In this document: positions 9,348 through 19,142 of the stretch, in pieces | How the letters are laid out: each line of letters starts with the position of its first letter | Position numbering within the stretch: the stretch's first letter is position 1 | DNA from: Chryseobacterium indologenes | Lineage (GTDB): Bacteria > Bacteroidota > Bacteroidia > Flavobacteriales > Weeksellaceae | Assembly: GCF_018362995.1 (NCBI RefSeq) | Contig: NZ_CP074372.1 | Location: 62,001-126,000, forward strand | Direction of reading: 5' to 3' | DNA length: 64,000 nucleotides | Program-made: the position numbers and the translations under genes | The notes under the pieces: generated by a model | The model's database searches: none | The model's input: the letters and a program-made list of their open reading frames with translations, nothing else | Told to the model about the DNA's origin: nothing

Positions 9348-9459
9348 ATATAACGTATAGAATTTATCACTATTTGCCAAAAGCCTGACCATACGTATTT
9401 AGACTCATTATAAAATACAACCTAATATAATTCATAGGTTAAAATTCATAACTAATGGT

Positions 9460-9467
9460 TAATTTTG
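9460..9467 (+). promoter_or_regulatory. hemN: Putative -7 element of the hemN promoter
   Basis: TAATTTTG matches TAnnTTTG 58 nt upstream of the hemN ATG, in a 177-bp AT-rich intergenic space that otherwise shows no clear signal. Confidence 0.4.
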
Positions 9468-9524
9468 TAAGATGAATTTTAATGATGTTAAATTTCATGC
9501 CCTTATAAAATTTTAATTTTCAAA

Positions 9525-10883
9525 ATGAACTCTTTAATAGATAAGTATAATATTCCCGGACCGCGTTACACCTCTTATCCTACCGTTCCATATTGGGATG
9601 AATCAACTTTTTCACCGGAAAAATGGAAGGAAACCGTAATCAGGTCTTTTCATGAAAGCAATGCAGAGGAGGGGATTTCTATTTATATCCATTTGCCTTT
9701 CTGTGAGGCTTTGTGTACGTTCTGTGCATGTCATAAGCGTATTACCAAACAACACAGTGTTGAAGTGCCTTATCTGGAAAGTGTTTTGAAAGAGTGGAAA
9801 CTGTATCTTGACCTTTTCAACGAAAAACCTAAACTGAAAGAATTACACTTAGGTGGAGGAACTCCTACGTTTTTCTCTCCTGAGAACTTAAAGGCATTGC
9901 TGGAAGGGATTTTTTCAACCGTAGATATTGCGGACCATCCGGAATTCTCTTTTGAAGGGCATCCTAACAATACCACGAAAGAACATCTTCAGACTTTATA
10001 TGATCTTGGTTTCAGAAGAGTGAGCTTTGGAGTTCAGGATTATGATCCTAAAGTTCAGAAAGCGATCAATAGAATCCAACCTTTTGAAAATGTGAAAAAC
10101 GTTACAGAATGGGCGAAGGAAATTGGTTACAGAGGAATCAGCCATGATCTTGTATTCGGACTGCCGCATCAGAATTGGGAGGCGATGGAACATACGATCA
10201 GAAAAACAATGGAGCTGAAGCCGGACAGACTTGCCTTCTACTCTTATGCACACGTTCCTTGGGTAAAAGGAGTCGGGCAAAGAGGTTTTGATGAAAATGA
10301 CCTGCCAAGCGGAGAAGAAAAACGACGTTTGTATGAAGATGGTAAAAGACTGCTTCAGGATTTGGGATATATCGAAGTAGGGATGGATCACTTCTCTCTT
10401 GAACATGATGATCTGTATCAGTCTTTGATTCATAAAAAACTTCACAGAAATTTCATGGGGTATACTTCAAGCAAAACCCAACTGATGGTAGGGCTTGGTA
10501 TGTCTGCCATTTCAGATTCATGGTATGCTTTTGCCCAGAATGTAAAAACGGTTGAGGAATACCAGAAAATGGTTGAAGAAGGTGAGATTCCTGTTGTAAA
10601 AGGACACGTTCTTAGCGAAGAAGATCTGACTGTAAGAAGACATATTCTGAACCTTATGTGCCAGCTTGAAACCACTTTTGATATCAACAATTCTTTCCCG
10701 GAGCTTGAAAATGCTTTGGAAATGCTGAAAGAAATGGAAAATGACGGATTGGTGGAGATTAATGGAACTGAAGTTAAAATTACAGAAGCCGGAAGGGCTT
10801 TCACAAGAAATGTAGCCATGGTTTTTGACCTGAGAATGATGAGGAATAAGCCTGAAACAAGGATTTTTTCAATGACAATATAA
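9525..10883 (+). CDS. hemN: Oxygen-independent coproporphyrinogen III oxidase
   Basis: 452 residues. This radical-SAM enzyme decarboxylates coproporphyrinogen III to protoporphyrinogen IX in haem synthesis without oxygen. The [4Fe-4S]/SAM motif is Cys60-x3-Cys64-x2-Cys67, with the extra Cys69 typical of true HemN rather than HemW. The GGGTP motif (LHLGGGTPTFF) follows at about 107. The N-terminal YNIPGPRYTSYPTVPYW is also diagnostic of HemN. Probably monocistronic, ending at a strong bidirectional terminator. Confidence 0.95.
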   Translation: MNSLIDKYNIPGPRYTSYPTVPYWDESTFSPEKWKETVIRSFHESNAEEGISIYIHLPFCEALCTFCACHKRITKQHSVEVPYLESVLKEWKLYLDLFNEKPKLKELHLGGGTPTFFSPENLKALLEGIFSTVDIADHPEFSFEGHPNNTTKEHLQTLYDLGFRRVSFGVQDYDPKVQKAINRIQPFENVKNVTEWAKEIGYRGISHDLVFGLPHQNWEAMEHTIRKTMELKPDRLAFYSYAHVPWVKGVGQRGFDENDLPSGEEKRRLYEDGKRLLQDLGYIEVGMDHFSLEHDDLYQSLIHKKLHRNFMGYTSSKTQLMVGLGMSAISDSWYAFAQNVKTVEEYQKMVEEGEIPVVKGHVLSEEDLTVRRHILNLMCQLETTFDINNSFPELENALEMLKEMENDGLVEINGTEVKITEAGRAFTRNVAMVFDLRMMRNKPETRIFSMTI

Positions 10884-10885
10884 AG

Positions 10886-10916
10886 AAAAGCGGTTCAGAT
10901 CTGAACCGCTTTTTTA
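10886..10916 (+). terminator. hemN: Terminator after hemN
   Basis: A perfect 28-nt palindrome (14-nt arms AAAAGCGGTTCAGA/TCTGAACCGCTTTT) begins 3 nt after the hemN stop codon and continues into a T run. Confidence 0.9.
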
Positions 10917-10954
10917 TTGATCTGTGGGCTTATTTTGAACTTGTTTAAGCTTTT

Positions 10955-11160
10955 TTGAAACATTAAGATTGCATTAAGGTGTTTAGAGTATTAAGATGAG
11001 CTTCGCTTTAAGCTTAAAAATCAGAATGATTTATCTTAACTTAACTATGCTTTACTGCTTAAATCCTTCTTAATGGTTTAAGAAATATCCAATGTTTTTT
11101 GCTTAGTGAAACGCTTTTGCCATCATTTTTTATAGAATTTAAAAGCCTTAGCGTTTCGTC
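10955..11160. repeat. Fold-back repeat region (CATTAAG/CTTAATG family)
   Basis: The space between hemN and the sugar-dehydrogenase gene holds imperfect inverted copies of a CATTAAG...CTTAATG motif (GCATTAAGGTG near 10972, CTTCTTAATGG near 11066). It also contains GTGAAACGCTTTTGCC near 11107 and AGCGTTTCGTCTGCG near 11151, which form another inverted pair. Related copies occur at 31.7, 43.8 and 48.4-48.7 kb. No coding potential is seen. Confidence 0.6.
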
Positions 11161-11181
11161 TGCGTTTATAACAAAATAGTA

Positions 11182-12546
11182 TTATTTGATAATCAATTTC
11201 TGACTGTAAGATTTCAATTCTCCGGATTTCAGGTTAATGTAATAAACTCCGGCAGATATTCCTGAAATATTGATTCCTTTTCCATTAGAGATTTTATCTT
11301 TTTCCAATACTTTTCTGCCTTCTGCACTGATGATTTCCAGGGTTGCTTTCTTATCTTTCAGCCCATCGATGAAAATTTCTTTGGAAGCAGGATTAGGATA
11401 TACTTTTATGGTGCCTAAGGTATTTTCCTGAGTTCCTAAAGTCCCTGTGGATATTTTAAAAATTTTTCCATTGTTCACCGCTGCTACATACAATCCCTTT
11501 TGATAATCCTCTCCGAAAGTAGAAAAATTATTTCCCGAATAAGGACCTGTCCATGTGATGGTATTATTGCTATCCAGAATTCCAATTTGGGTAGAGCAGT
11601 AGTCTGCGAAAAAATATTTCCCCTGAAGTGACGGATATTGAGTTCCTCTGTAAACATAACCACCCGTGATAGAACACTTTCCACCTGAATGGTCATATAC
11701 GGCAACAGGGAAGGTCATAGTAGACTGAGCTGCACATCCTGCAGTATTGTAAACATTATTTCCTTCATAGCAGCGCCAACCATAGTTTAACCCTGCTGTC
11801 GTAATGGGCATTTTATTGATTTCTTCTATAGCTCCCTGGCCAACGTCTGCAATCATGGCATTTCCCGTAGTCAGGTCAAAGGAAAATTTCCAGGCATTTC
11901 TGAGGCCATAAGCCCATATTTCATCAGCACCAGCTACGGTTCCTGCAAAAGGGTTATCCGGTGGAATATTATATAGCCCGGTAGCATCCACATCTATTCT
12001 CAGCATTTTTCCAAGCAATACATTTTTATTTTGGGCATTATTGTTCGGATCTCCGCCGCTTCCTCCGTCTCCGGTGATGATCCAGAGTTTTCCGTCAGGA
12101 GCAAAATGAATGCTTCCTCCATTGTGATTGTCAAATGGTTTAGGAATGTTGAGCAGGATTTTTTCAGACGCAGGATCAGCCACGTTAGAATCAGTTGAAC
12201 TTACACTGTATCTCGCAACGATGATATTGCCTGCGGGGTTGTTATAATACACAAAAAAATACCCGTTGGTAGCGTATTGCGGGTGAAAAGCAAGTCCCAG
12301 AAGACCTCTTTCACCGCCAAAAATAATTTTTGAACTGATATTCAGAAAATTGGTGGTATTAATTGTCCCGTTGGGTTGAATAATTTTAATAATTCCGTTC
12401 TGCTGAACAACAAAAAGCCGACTGTCATTGGCGTTTGTAATCTCTACCGGGCTGGTAAGTCCCGTGGCAAATTCTTCCAAATTAATGCTTTGAGAATTAG
12501 CAATTAAGGAAGAAAAAATACTAAGGGTAAAAAGTAATTTTTTCAT
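11182..12546 (-). CDS. PQQ-dependent sugar-dehydrogenase-like secreted protein with T9SS sorting domain
   Basis: 454 residues. After a signal peptide (ending IANSQS) comes a six-bladed soluble glucose-dehydrogenase-type propeller. It shows GERGLLGLAFHPQY, the His of NHNGGSIHFAPDGKLWI, GDGGSGGDP, WAYGLRNAWKFSFD and EEINKM...GLNYGWRCYEG, all typical of the family that oxidises sugars with PQQ. Residues about 380-454 form a type A type-IX-secretion C-terminal domain (IKVYPNPASKEIFIDG ... GVYYINLKSG ... SQKLIIK). The protein should therefore be exported across the outer membrane and attached to the cell surface or released. The real substrate is unknown. Confidence 0.87.
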   Translation of the reverse strand: MKKLLFTLSIFSSLIANSQSINLEEFATGLTSPVEITNANDSRLFVVQQNGIIKIIQPNGTINTTNFLNISSKIIFGGERGLLGLAFHPQYATNGYFFVYYNNPAGNIIVARYSVSSTDSNVADPASEKILLNIPKPFDNHNGGSIHFAPDGKLWIITGDGGSGGDPNNNAQNKNVLLGKMLRIDVDATGLYNIPPDNPFAGTVAGADEIWAYGLRNAWKFSFDLTTGNAMIADVGQGAIEEINKMPITTAGLNYGWRCYEGNNVYNTAGCAAQSTMTFPVAVYDHSGGKCSITGGYVYRGTQYPSLQGKYFFADYCSTQIGILDSNNTITWTGPYSGNNFSTFGEDYQKGLYVAAVNNGKIFKISTGTLGTQENTLGTIKVYPNPASKEIFIDGLKDKKATLEIISAEGRKVLEKDKISNGKGINISGISAGVYYINLKSGELKSYSQKLIIK

Positions 12547-12726
12547 AATATTTTGATAGTTAGTGTGTTGATTAGGTGAATGAAAATTTTATACCAATCA
12601 AATTTTGAAGACTTCATTATGATAGCATGAAAAAATTGTTAAATCTTAAATAGAACTCAGAATACCAATATATCTGAAAATAAACCATTTCTGTTGTTAA
12701 AAATTCATAAAATACAAGAAAATCAT

Positions 12727-12734
12727 TATATTTG
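12727..12734 (+). promoter_or_regulatory. secDF: Putative -7 element of the secDF promoter
   Basis: TATATTTG (TAnnTTTG) 29 nt upstream of the secDF ATG. The nearest upstream TTG (12694-12696) is at a longer spacing than the usual 17-23 nt. Confidence 0.55.
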
Positions 12735-12763
12735 CCGACTTAATTTAACGTAGTTATAACAAA

Positions 12764-15673
12764 ATGCAAGGAAAAGGACTTATTACAATTGTCGCTATTG
12801 TACTAGGGTTGATTTGCTTAAACGAGCTATTACCAACATGGTACGCCAGCAAAATTGAAAAGCAGGCGACTGCTATTGCAGGAGACAATCCGGAGAAGTA
12901 TCAGAAAGAAATTGCTAGACTTTCTAAGGATACTTTGAATCTAGGATTCACAAAACTTTATTACACTAAAGCCAAAGACAAGGAAATGAAACTTGGTCTT
13001 GACTTGAAAGGAGGGATCAACGTTCTTTTGGAGATCAACCAGAGAGACCTTGTGAATGATTTAACAAATTATTCTACAAATCCTGTTCTTATCGAGGCTT
13101 TAAACAAAACTGATGAAGCACAGAAGAATTCTACAAAAGCTTACATCGATAACTTTTTCGAGCAATTCGATCTGGTTAACAAAGCTAAAGGAACAAATCT
13201 TAAGTTGGCAGATCCGGAAATTTTCGGAAATACTACACTTACTGAAGTGAAGTACAACACTCCTGATGAGCAGGTAAAGAGCATTGTTAAAAGAAAAATT
13301 GATGCATCTGTAGGAACAGCTTTTGAGGTAATCAGAACGAGAATTGATAAAATGGGTGCGGTGCAGCCAAACGTTCAGAGAGTACCTGGAACAGCTAGAA
13401 TTTCTGTAGAAATGCCTGGTATGAAGGACATCGATAAAGTGAAGAAAATGCTTCAAACTTCTGCAAAACTTCAGTTCTGGGAAGTACAGCAGGTTCCTGA
13501 AATTGCACCTTATTTCCAGACTTTGACAACTATGGTTGCTGCAAAAGGAGATTCTATGGGAGTGGCAAAGAATGTGAACTTCATGAACCTTTTACAGCTT
13601 GACAAATTAAGAACGAACGGTGTTGCCAACGTAAAATTATCCGATACAGCTGTTGTAAATAAAATTTTAAACAGTAAAGTAGGTCAGTCTTTACGTCCGG
13701 CTAACATTAAATATACACAGTTCATGTGGGGTTACAAACCTGAAGCTACAGATACTGAAAGCTTGGTATTGTATGCAATCAGAGGTAACATCAACCAAAA
13801 AGCTCCGGTAGACGGTGCTGTTGAAACTGCAAATATCAGCTATGATGAGCTGAGCAGAGTAGTAGTAGACATGCAGATGGATTCCAAAGGAGCAAAAGAC
13901 TGGAAAACATTAACTGAGAAAAACGTTGGTAAGCCGGTTGCTGTAACGCTTGACGGTAGAGTTTATACTGCACCAAACGTTGTTAATGCAATTCCTAACG
14001 GTAGAACTCAGATCTCTGGTAACTTCTCTCAGGAAGAAGCTAAGGAATTAGTAGACGTTTTAGGAGCAGGTAAATTACCGGCAGGTGCAAAAGTAGTTCA
14101 GGCTACGGTTGTAGGTCCTTCATTAGGGCAAGAGTCTATTGATGCCGGTGTTTTATCATTTGGTATCGCATTCTTATTAATTATTGCTTATATCATTTTC
14201 TACTATGGTGGAGCTGGTGTATATGCAGTAATTGCAATGGTGATCAACCTATTCTACATTTTCGGAATTATGGATTCCGTAGATGCTACCCTTACGCTTC
14301 CTGGTATCGCAGGTATTGTACTTACGATGGCCATGGCGGTAGATACGAACGTAATTATCTATGAAAGAACCAAAGAAGAACTTTTCGCAGGAAAAAGTAT
14401 TCTTGAAGCATACAAAGACGGTTTCAAACATGCATTAAGTGCAATTGTTGATGGTCACTTAACGACCTTATTGACGGCAGGTGTACTATTCCTTTTCGGA
14501 ACAGGGCCAATCAAAGGTTTTGCATTAACGTTAGGAATCGGTATTCTGATGACATTCTTTACTTCGGTATTGATTTCAAGAGTAATGATCTTCTCCAGAT
14601 TGAATAAAGGAAAACATCTTTCAGTTTGGACAGGTGCTACAAAGAATCTTTTCAGAAATACCTGGATTGATTTTATTGGAAAAAGAAAATATGCTTACAT
14701 TATTTCCGGTGTTTTAACTATTGTTTGTATCGCATCTATTGCCATCCACGGATTCAAATATGGTATTGACTTTACAGGAGGTAGAAACTATGTGGTAAGA
14801 TTTGATAAAGCTGTAAATGCTGAAGATGTTGAAGCTAATTTAGTGAAGATGTTCCAGACTGAGGATGGTAAAAACTCTTCTGTAGAAGCTAAAACTTTCG
14901 GTAATGACAAGCAGTTGAAAATTTCTACAGATTACCTTATCGAAGATGAATCTTTAAAAGCTGACCAGACTGTTGAGCAGAAATTATATGAAGGATTAAA
15001 ATCCAGCTTACCTGCAAACATGACGTTAAAAGATTTTAAATCTGCAGATAAAGATCACTCAGGAATCATTTCTTCTGAGAAAGTAGGACCTACGGTTGCT
15101 GACGATATCAAGACTCACGGTATTCTTGCTGTAGTTGCTGCATTAGCAGGTATTTTCATCTATATCTTGGTGAGATTCAGAAAATGGCAGTTCTCTCTTG
15201 GTGCTGTTGCAGCGTTATTCCATGATGCAGTGATTATTTTGGGAGCGTATTCATTGCTTCATAAGTTTATGCCGTTCAACATGGAGATTAATCAGGATTT
15301 CGTTGCCGCAATCCTTACTGTATTAGGTTACTCAATCAATGATACGGTAATTATCTTCGACAGAATTAGAGAATACTTAAGAGAGAAGAAATCTTTAACA
15401 TTAGCGGGTCTGTTTGATGACTCTATCTCAAGTACATTAGGTAGAACGTTCAACACCTCATTTACTACGATTCTGGTTATCCTTGCGATCTTCATTTTCG
15501 GTGGTGATAACTTGAGAGGATTCATGTTTGCTATGTTAATTGGTATTGGATTCGGTACGTATTCATCTATCTTTATTGCGTCTGCAATTGCTTATGACTT
15601 CCTTAAAACAGGAAAAGAAGAAGAGGTACATGGAAAAACCACTTCTACAAAAGAAGAGCTTGCTTCAAAGTAA
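12764..15673 (+). CDS. secDF: Protein translocase subunit SecDF (fused SecD and SecF)
   Basis: 969 residues combining SecD (about 1-620) and SecF (about 640-950) in one chain, as in other Bacteroidota. SecD shows LGLDLKGGINVLLEIN near the N-terminus, the P1 domain, and the membrane block with GIVLTMAMAVDTNVIIYERTKEEL. SecF shows FKYGIDFTGGRNY and the membrane motif GYSINDTVIIFDRIREYLRE. Together they use the proton gradient to pull secreted proteins through SecYEG. An unusually long periplasmic segment (about 90-330) is normal in this phylum. It ends at a strong terminator. Confidence 0.96.
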   Translation: MQGKGLITIVAIVLGLICLNELLPTWYASKIEKQATAIAGDNPEKYQKEIARLSKDTLNLGFTKLYYTKAKDKEMKLGLDLKGGINVLLEINQRDLVNDLTNYSTNPVLIEALNKTDEAQKNSTKAYIDNFFEQFDLVNKAKGTNLKLADPEIFGNTTLTEVKYNTPDEQVKSIVKRKIDASVGTAFEVIRTRIDKMGAVQPNVQRVPGTARISVEMPGMKDIDKVKKMLQTSAKLQFWEVQQVPEIAPYFQTLTTMVAAKGDSMGVAKNVNFMNLLQLDKLRTNGVANVKLSDTAVVNKILNSKVGQSLRPANIKYTQFMWGYKPEATDTESLVLYAIRGNINQKAPVDGAVETANISYDELSRVVVDMQMDSKGAKDWKTLTEKNVGKPVAVTLDGRVYTAPNVVNAIPNGRTQISGNFSQEEAKELVDVLGAGKLPAGAKVVQATVVGPSLGQESIDAGVLSFGIAFLLIIAYIIFYYGGAGVYAVIAMVINLFYIFGIMDSVDATLTLPGIAGIVLTMAMAVDTNVIIYERTKEELFAGKSILEAYKDGFKHALSAIVDGHLTTLLTAGVLFLFGTGPIKGFALTLGIGILMTFFTSVLISRVMIFSRLNKGKHLSVWTGATKNLFRNTWIDFIGKRKYAYIISGVLTIVCIASIAIHGFKYGIDFTGGRNYVVRFDKAVNAEDVEANLVKMFQTEDGKNSSVEAKTFGNDKQLKISTDYLIEDESLKADQTVEQKLYEGLKSSLPANMTLKDFKSADKDHSGIISSEKVGPTVADDIKTHGILAVVAALAGIFIYILVRFRKWQFSLGAVAALFHDAVIILGAYSLLHKFMPFNMEINQDFVAAILTVLGYSINDTVIIFDRIREYLREKKSLTLAGLFDDSISSTLGRTFNTSFTTILVILAIFIFGGDNLRGFMFAMLIGIGFGTYSSIFIASAIAYDFLKTGKEEEVHGKTTSTKEELASK

Positions 15674-15694
15674 TACAAACTACAATAAATTAAT

Positions 15695-15728
15695 AAAGAC
15701 CGTTTCTTAAGAAGCGGTCTTTTTTTTT
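15695..15728 (+). terminator. secDF: Terminator after secDF
   Basis: Stem AAGACCGTTTCTT/AAGAAGCGGTCTT (one G-T wobble) followed by a run of nine T, 22 nt after the secDF stop. Confidence 0.9.
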
Positions 15729-15950
15729 ATGCTTTACGTTTTTATAAGTTTATAATTAGTTTAATAGCTGGTAACATGTGTTTTCAGAGAGGTTGATGTC
15801 TCTTCGTAAGTAACAGTTGAAAAAGGCTTTTTTCTTATTGAATGGCTTATTTTTTTATTCCTTATACATACTGAATGAGATTGAGTATATTATTAATATT
15901 ATACTTCTTTAATACAATGAAATTTAGAACCATTATTTTTAAGATTTGAT

Positions 15951-15958
15951 TAATTTTG
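15951..15958 (+). promoter_or_regulatory. -7 element immediately before the Tet-like MFS gene
   Basis: TAATTTTG (TAnnTTTG) ends only 7 nt before the ATG at 15966. If used, the transcript would start within a few bases of the start codon, that is, be leaderless or nearly so. Confidence 0.5.
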
Positions 15959-15965
15959 CACCATC

Positions 15966-17213
15966 ATGGAAAATTCAAAGAAAAAAGCGGCTATAGGCTT
16001 CATATTTATTACTTTACTGATTGATATTACAGGATGGGGAATCATCATTCCTGTTGTTCCCAAATTAATTGAGGAGCTTATTCACGCAGATATTAGTGAA
16101 GCCGCTAAATATGGTGGCTGGCTTGGATTTGCCTATGCATTTACCCAATTTATATTTTCTCCGCTTGTCGGAAACCTGAGTGATAAATATGGACGCAGAC
16201 CTGTGATCCTGATTTCTCTTTTCGGATTTGCCGTGGATTATATTTTCCTTGCCCTGGCACCCACAATCTGGTGGCTGTTTCTGGGAAGAATTATTGCCGG
16301 AATAACGGGCGCAAGTGTCACCACTGCCAGCGCCTACATTGCAGATATTTCTACTGATGAAGACAGAGCCAAGAATTTTGGACTGATAGGAGCTGCTTTT
16401 GGGCTCGGATTTATTATAGGTCCGGTTCTGGGTGGAGTGCTTGGTCACTATGGAGCCAGAGTTCCTTTCTATGCCGCTGCGGGTTTATGTCTTCTTAACT
16501 TCCTGTATGGGTATTTCATCCTTCCCGAAAGTTTGGATAAAGATAAAAGAAGAGAATTTGACTGGAAACGTGCAAACCCAATTGGTTCATTTAAATTTTT
16601 AGGTAAACACCCTGAAATTTCGGGACTTATTCTTTCTTTAATATTGATTTATATTGCAGGTCATGCGGTACAGAGCAACTGGAGCTTCTTTACGATGTAT
16701 AAGTTCAACTGGACAGAAAGAATGGTGGGAATCTCATTAGGAGTAGTAGGTTTATTGGTTGGTCTTGTACAGGGTGGACTTATCAGATGGACTACTCCAA
16801 GGCTTGGAGAGCAGAAAAGTATTTACTATGGATTGGCTTTCTATGCAGTAGGAATGCTGCTGTTTGCTTTTGCCTCTGAAGGATGGATGATGTTTGTGTT
16901 TTTAGTTCCTTACTGTTTAGGAGGAATCTGTGGACCGGCATTACAGTCTGTCATCACAAAAAGCGTCCCTTCTAACGAGCAGGGCGAACTTCAGGGAGCA
17001 TTGACAAGTTTAATGAGTGCAACTTCTATTATCGGGCCTCCGATGATGACGAACTTATTTTACTTTTTCACGCATGATGAAGCGCCGTTCAAGTTTTCCG
17101 GTGCCCCTTTCTTTTTAGCATTTATTTTAATGGCGGTTAGCGTTGTGATCACTTATTCTGCATTTCAGAAAAAAAGAAAAGGAAAAAAAGAAAAGGATTT
17201 TCAGAAACAATAG
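15966..17213 (+). CDS. TCR/Tet-family MFS efflux transporter
   Basis: 415 residues, 12 predicted helices. MFS motif A appears as [12 protein letters not shown] (loop 2-3), and the antiporter motif C appears in helix 5 as [16 protein letters not shown]. The N-terminal [19 protein letters not shown], with Asp in helix 1, is characteristic of the TetA-like group of drug:proton antiporters. Chromosomal members in flavobacteria often have unknown substrates, so tetracycline resistance should not be assumed. No TetR-type repressor gene is adjacent. The C-terminus is Lys-rich. Confidence 0.82.
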   Translation: MENSKKKAAIGFIFITLLIDITGWGIIIPVVPKLIEELIHADISEAAKYGGWLGFAYAFTQFIFSPLVGNLSDKYGRRPVILISLFGFAVDYIFLALAPTIWWLFLGRIIAGITGASVTTASAYIADISTDEDRAKNFGLIGAAFGLGFIIGPVLGGVLGHYGARVPFYAAAGLCLLNFLYGYFILPESLDKDKRREFDWKRANPIGSFKFLGKHPEISGLILSLILIYIAGHAVQSNWSFFTMYKFNWTERMVGISLGVVGLLVGLVQGGLIRWTTPRLGEQKSIYYGLAFYAVGMLLFAFASEGWMMFVFLVPYCLGGICGPALQSVITKSVPSNEQGELQGALTSLMSATSIIGPPMMTNLFYFFTHDEAPFKFSGAPFFLAFILMAVSVVITYSAFQKKRKGKKEKDFQKQ

Positions 17214-17310
17214 ATTTGTTCTATTCTGCACATATGTGCCGCTCCGGGTTCAATCTATTCAATACTTTTACAGGAGTAGTTTTTCTGCTTTTTTAAACAC
17301 AAAACAAATT

Positions 17311-18111
17311 ATGAATACATTCAACCTGGAAAAATATTTCGAACGGATTCATTTCTCCGGAACTCCAGAAATGAGTATGGAGGTATTGAAAACAATACAC
17401 CAGCTTCATCCTAAGCATATTCCTTTTGAGAATATTGATTCTTACACAGGAACAGTTCCTTCTCTGGATCTCGATGATATTTTCAAAAAACTGGTTACAG
17501 AATTGAGGGGTGGATATTGCTATGAGCAGAATTTACTTTTAAGAGAAGTACTCTCAAGCTTGGGATTCAATATTGAACTGCAATTGGGAAGGGTAGTATG
17601 GCAAAGAGAAGCAGACAGTAGTGCTGCCAGAAGCCATTTAATGCTAATAGCTGATGTAGAAGGGCAAAAATATCTGGTAGATTGCGGTTTTGGAACTACT
17701 ACACTTACCACCCCCTTGTTACTGAATGACGAAGAACCACAACAGACACCGAACGGTCTTTTTAAAATTTCAAAAAAAGAAGGAATGTATGTCCTGTGGA
17801 TCTGGAAAGAAAATTGGCTGCCGATTTATCGTTTTGCACTGGAACAAGCTGAACATGCAGATCTGGAAATTTCCAACTGGTATTTGTCTACACATCCTGA
17901 ATCCAATTTTAAGAAAAATCTGGTGCTTTCCAAAGTAGATGAAGAAGCCCGCTACACTTTCAGTCAGAATACACTGAATATAAGATATGAAAAAGGAGAG
18001 AAAGAATCTGTTTTGATTAATAGTAATGAAGAGCTGTTTGCTATGCTGAAAAATACCTTCGGATTGAAAGAAAATGCAGTAGAACTATTGAAATCAAAAA
18101 TTGGAAATTAA
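17311..18111 (+). CDS. Arylamine N-acetyltransferase (NAT family)
   Basis: 266 residues from the ATG at 17311. An in-frame GTG at 17236 adds an unlikely 25-residue extension and is rejected. The NAT catalytic triad is complete: Cys70 in RGGYCYEQN, His109 in ARSHLMLI and Asp124 in LVDCGFG. The motif HPKHIPFENID is also typical. These cytosolic enzymes transfer acetyl (or other acyl) groups from CoA to arylamines or hydrazines. In-frame biosynthetic roles exist but no cluster is present here. It lies 97 bp after the MFS gene and could be read from the same promoter. Confidence 0.92.
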   Translation: MNTFNLEKYFERIHFSGTPEMSMEVLKTIHQLHPKHIPFENIDSYTGTVPSLDLDDIFKKLVTELRGGYCYEQNLLLREVLSSLGFNIELQLGRVVWQREADSSAARSHLMLIADVEGQKYLVDCGFGTTTLTTPLLLNDEEPQQTPNGLFKISKKEGMYVLWIWKENWLPIYRFALEQAEHADLEISNWYLSTHPESNFKKNLVLSKVDEEARYTFSQNTLNIRYEKGEKESVLINSNEELFAMLKNTFGLKENAVELLKSKIGN

Positions 18112-18138
18112 TACCTTTAAAAGCATTGATATAAATAC

Positions 18139-18170
18139 AAACGGGAAGCCCAGCGAGCTTCCCGTTTTTT
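18139..18170. terminator. Bidirectional terminator between convergent genes
   Basis: Stem AAACGGGAAGC/GCTTCCCGTTT with loop CCAGCGA, followed by T residues on the plus strand. It lies between the arylamine N-acetyltransferase gene and the convergent lipoprotein gene. Confidence 0.88.
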
Positions 18171-18191
18171 GAAATCTGATTTTTATGAAAA

Positions 18192-19142
18192 TTATGGATA
18201 AAGGGATTTTGTCCCGTTACTTACAATATTACTGCCCAATCCTGAGAATGACACAGAAAAGTTAGTGGAATTAAAGCTTAAAGAACCTGTAGGTGTACAA
18301 AGTCCCAATGCATAACGACACTGTCCATATGCACCTGTTCTCTTGGTAATCTTACTTTCACTTTTCGCCTTTCCTAAACTGATATATCCCCAATCGCTTA
18401 CATCCGCATTGGAAACTGTAGAACCGGAATAATAGATCGTAATCTGATATCCGGCTTCACCTCTCTTGGAACCCCATAGCCAGCTTGCTGTCCACCATTG
18501 TTTATACCAGGTAGAAACTACTTTTGCTGCCTGATTGTTGTCGGAAGCTTCCGAATTTCCACGCGGATCCATCATGATAAGACCTCCAAAAATATTGTCC
18601 CAGATAATTCCTGAATCTTTGTAAAAACATAGGGTGGTAAATTTTCCGTTTTTTCCGTTCCATATTATTTCCATAATGTTGGTTCCGACTTTCACTTCTT
18701 CAGTGACAGCTTCTTTTAATCCCTGCTGAGCTGTTGTCAGATCATCTCCACTGTATAGATCTCCAATTTTTCCAATTTTTACTGAAGAGGGATCCATAAT
18801 GTTTCCCGAGGCAATAAACTGGTCTTTGTCGGTGATCAGACTATTGGAAAGATCAATGCCTTTTTGAGTTGAAATTTTTCCCAATACTTTCACTTCTGCA
18901 ATCTGCAGATCATTTTTTAGATAAGTTTCAAGGTTTTTTCCGGATTCATTCAGTTGAAGCTGTACCGCTTCAGGAACAATTTGAGAGGAAAGAGGAGTGA
19001 TCTCTTTTTTCAGGTCTGCGACGGTTGTTTTGGCCTGAACTGTTTCCTGTTGATTGATTTCGTTGTTTTCATTCTGGCAGCTATTGAATGCCAATACCGA
19101 TAATACGGCGAAAACTTTAAAAGTAGTCACTAGCTTTTTCAT
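18192..19142 (-). CDS. Lipoprotein of unknown function
   Basis: 316 residues from the ATG at 19142. An upstream in-frame start at 19202 would bury the signal sequence. The N-terminus MKKLVTTFKVFAVLSVLAFNSC ends in a lipobox, so the Cys should be acylated. The middle (about 40-150) looks helical and charged. The C-terminal half is rich in Ser, Gly, Trp and Tyr (YKQWWTASWLWGSKRGEAGY, then beta-like segments). I do not recognise a family. It is divergent from tatA and flanked by a convergent terminator, so probably monocistronic. Confidence 0.7.
   Translation of the reverse strand: MKKLVTTFKVFAVLSVLAFNSCQNENNEINQQETVQAKTTVADLKKEITPLSSQIVPEAVQLQLNESGKNLETYLKNDLQIAEVKVLGKISTQKGIDLSNSLITDKDQFIASGNIMDPSSVKIGKIGDLYSGDDLTTAQQGLKEAVTEEVKVGTNIMEIIWNGKNGKFTTLCFYKDSGIIWDNIFGGLIMMDPRGNSEASDNNQAAKVVSTWYKQWWTASWLWGSKRGEAGYQITIYYSGSTVSNADVSDWGYISLGKAKSESKITKRTGAYGQCRYALGLCTPTGSLSFNSTNFSVSFSGLGSNIVSNGTKSLYP

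Noticed and set aside
15966..17213. Confident call of tetracycline resistance
   Set aside because: Family membership is clear, but chromosomal Tet-like pumps without a TetR neighbour often have other substrates.
17236..17310. GTG start giving 25 more residues on the arylamine N-acetyltransferase
   Set aside because: The extra residues do not belong to the family; the ATG at 17311 gives the usual N-terminus.
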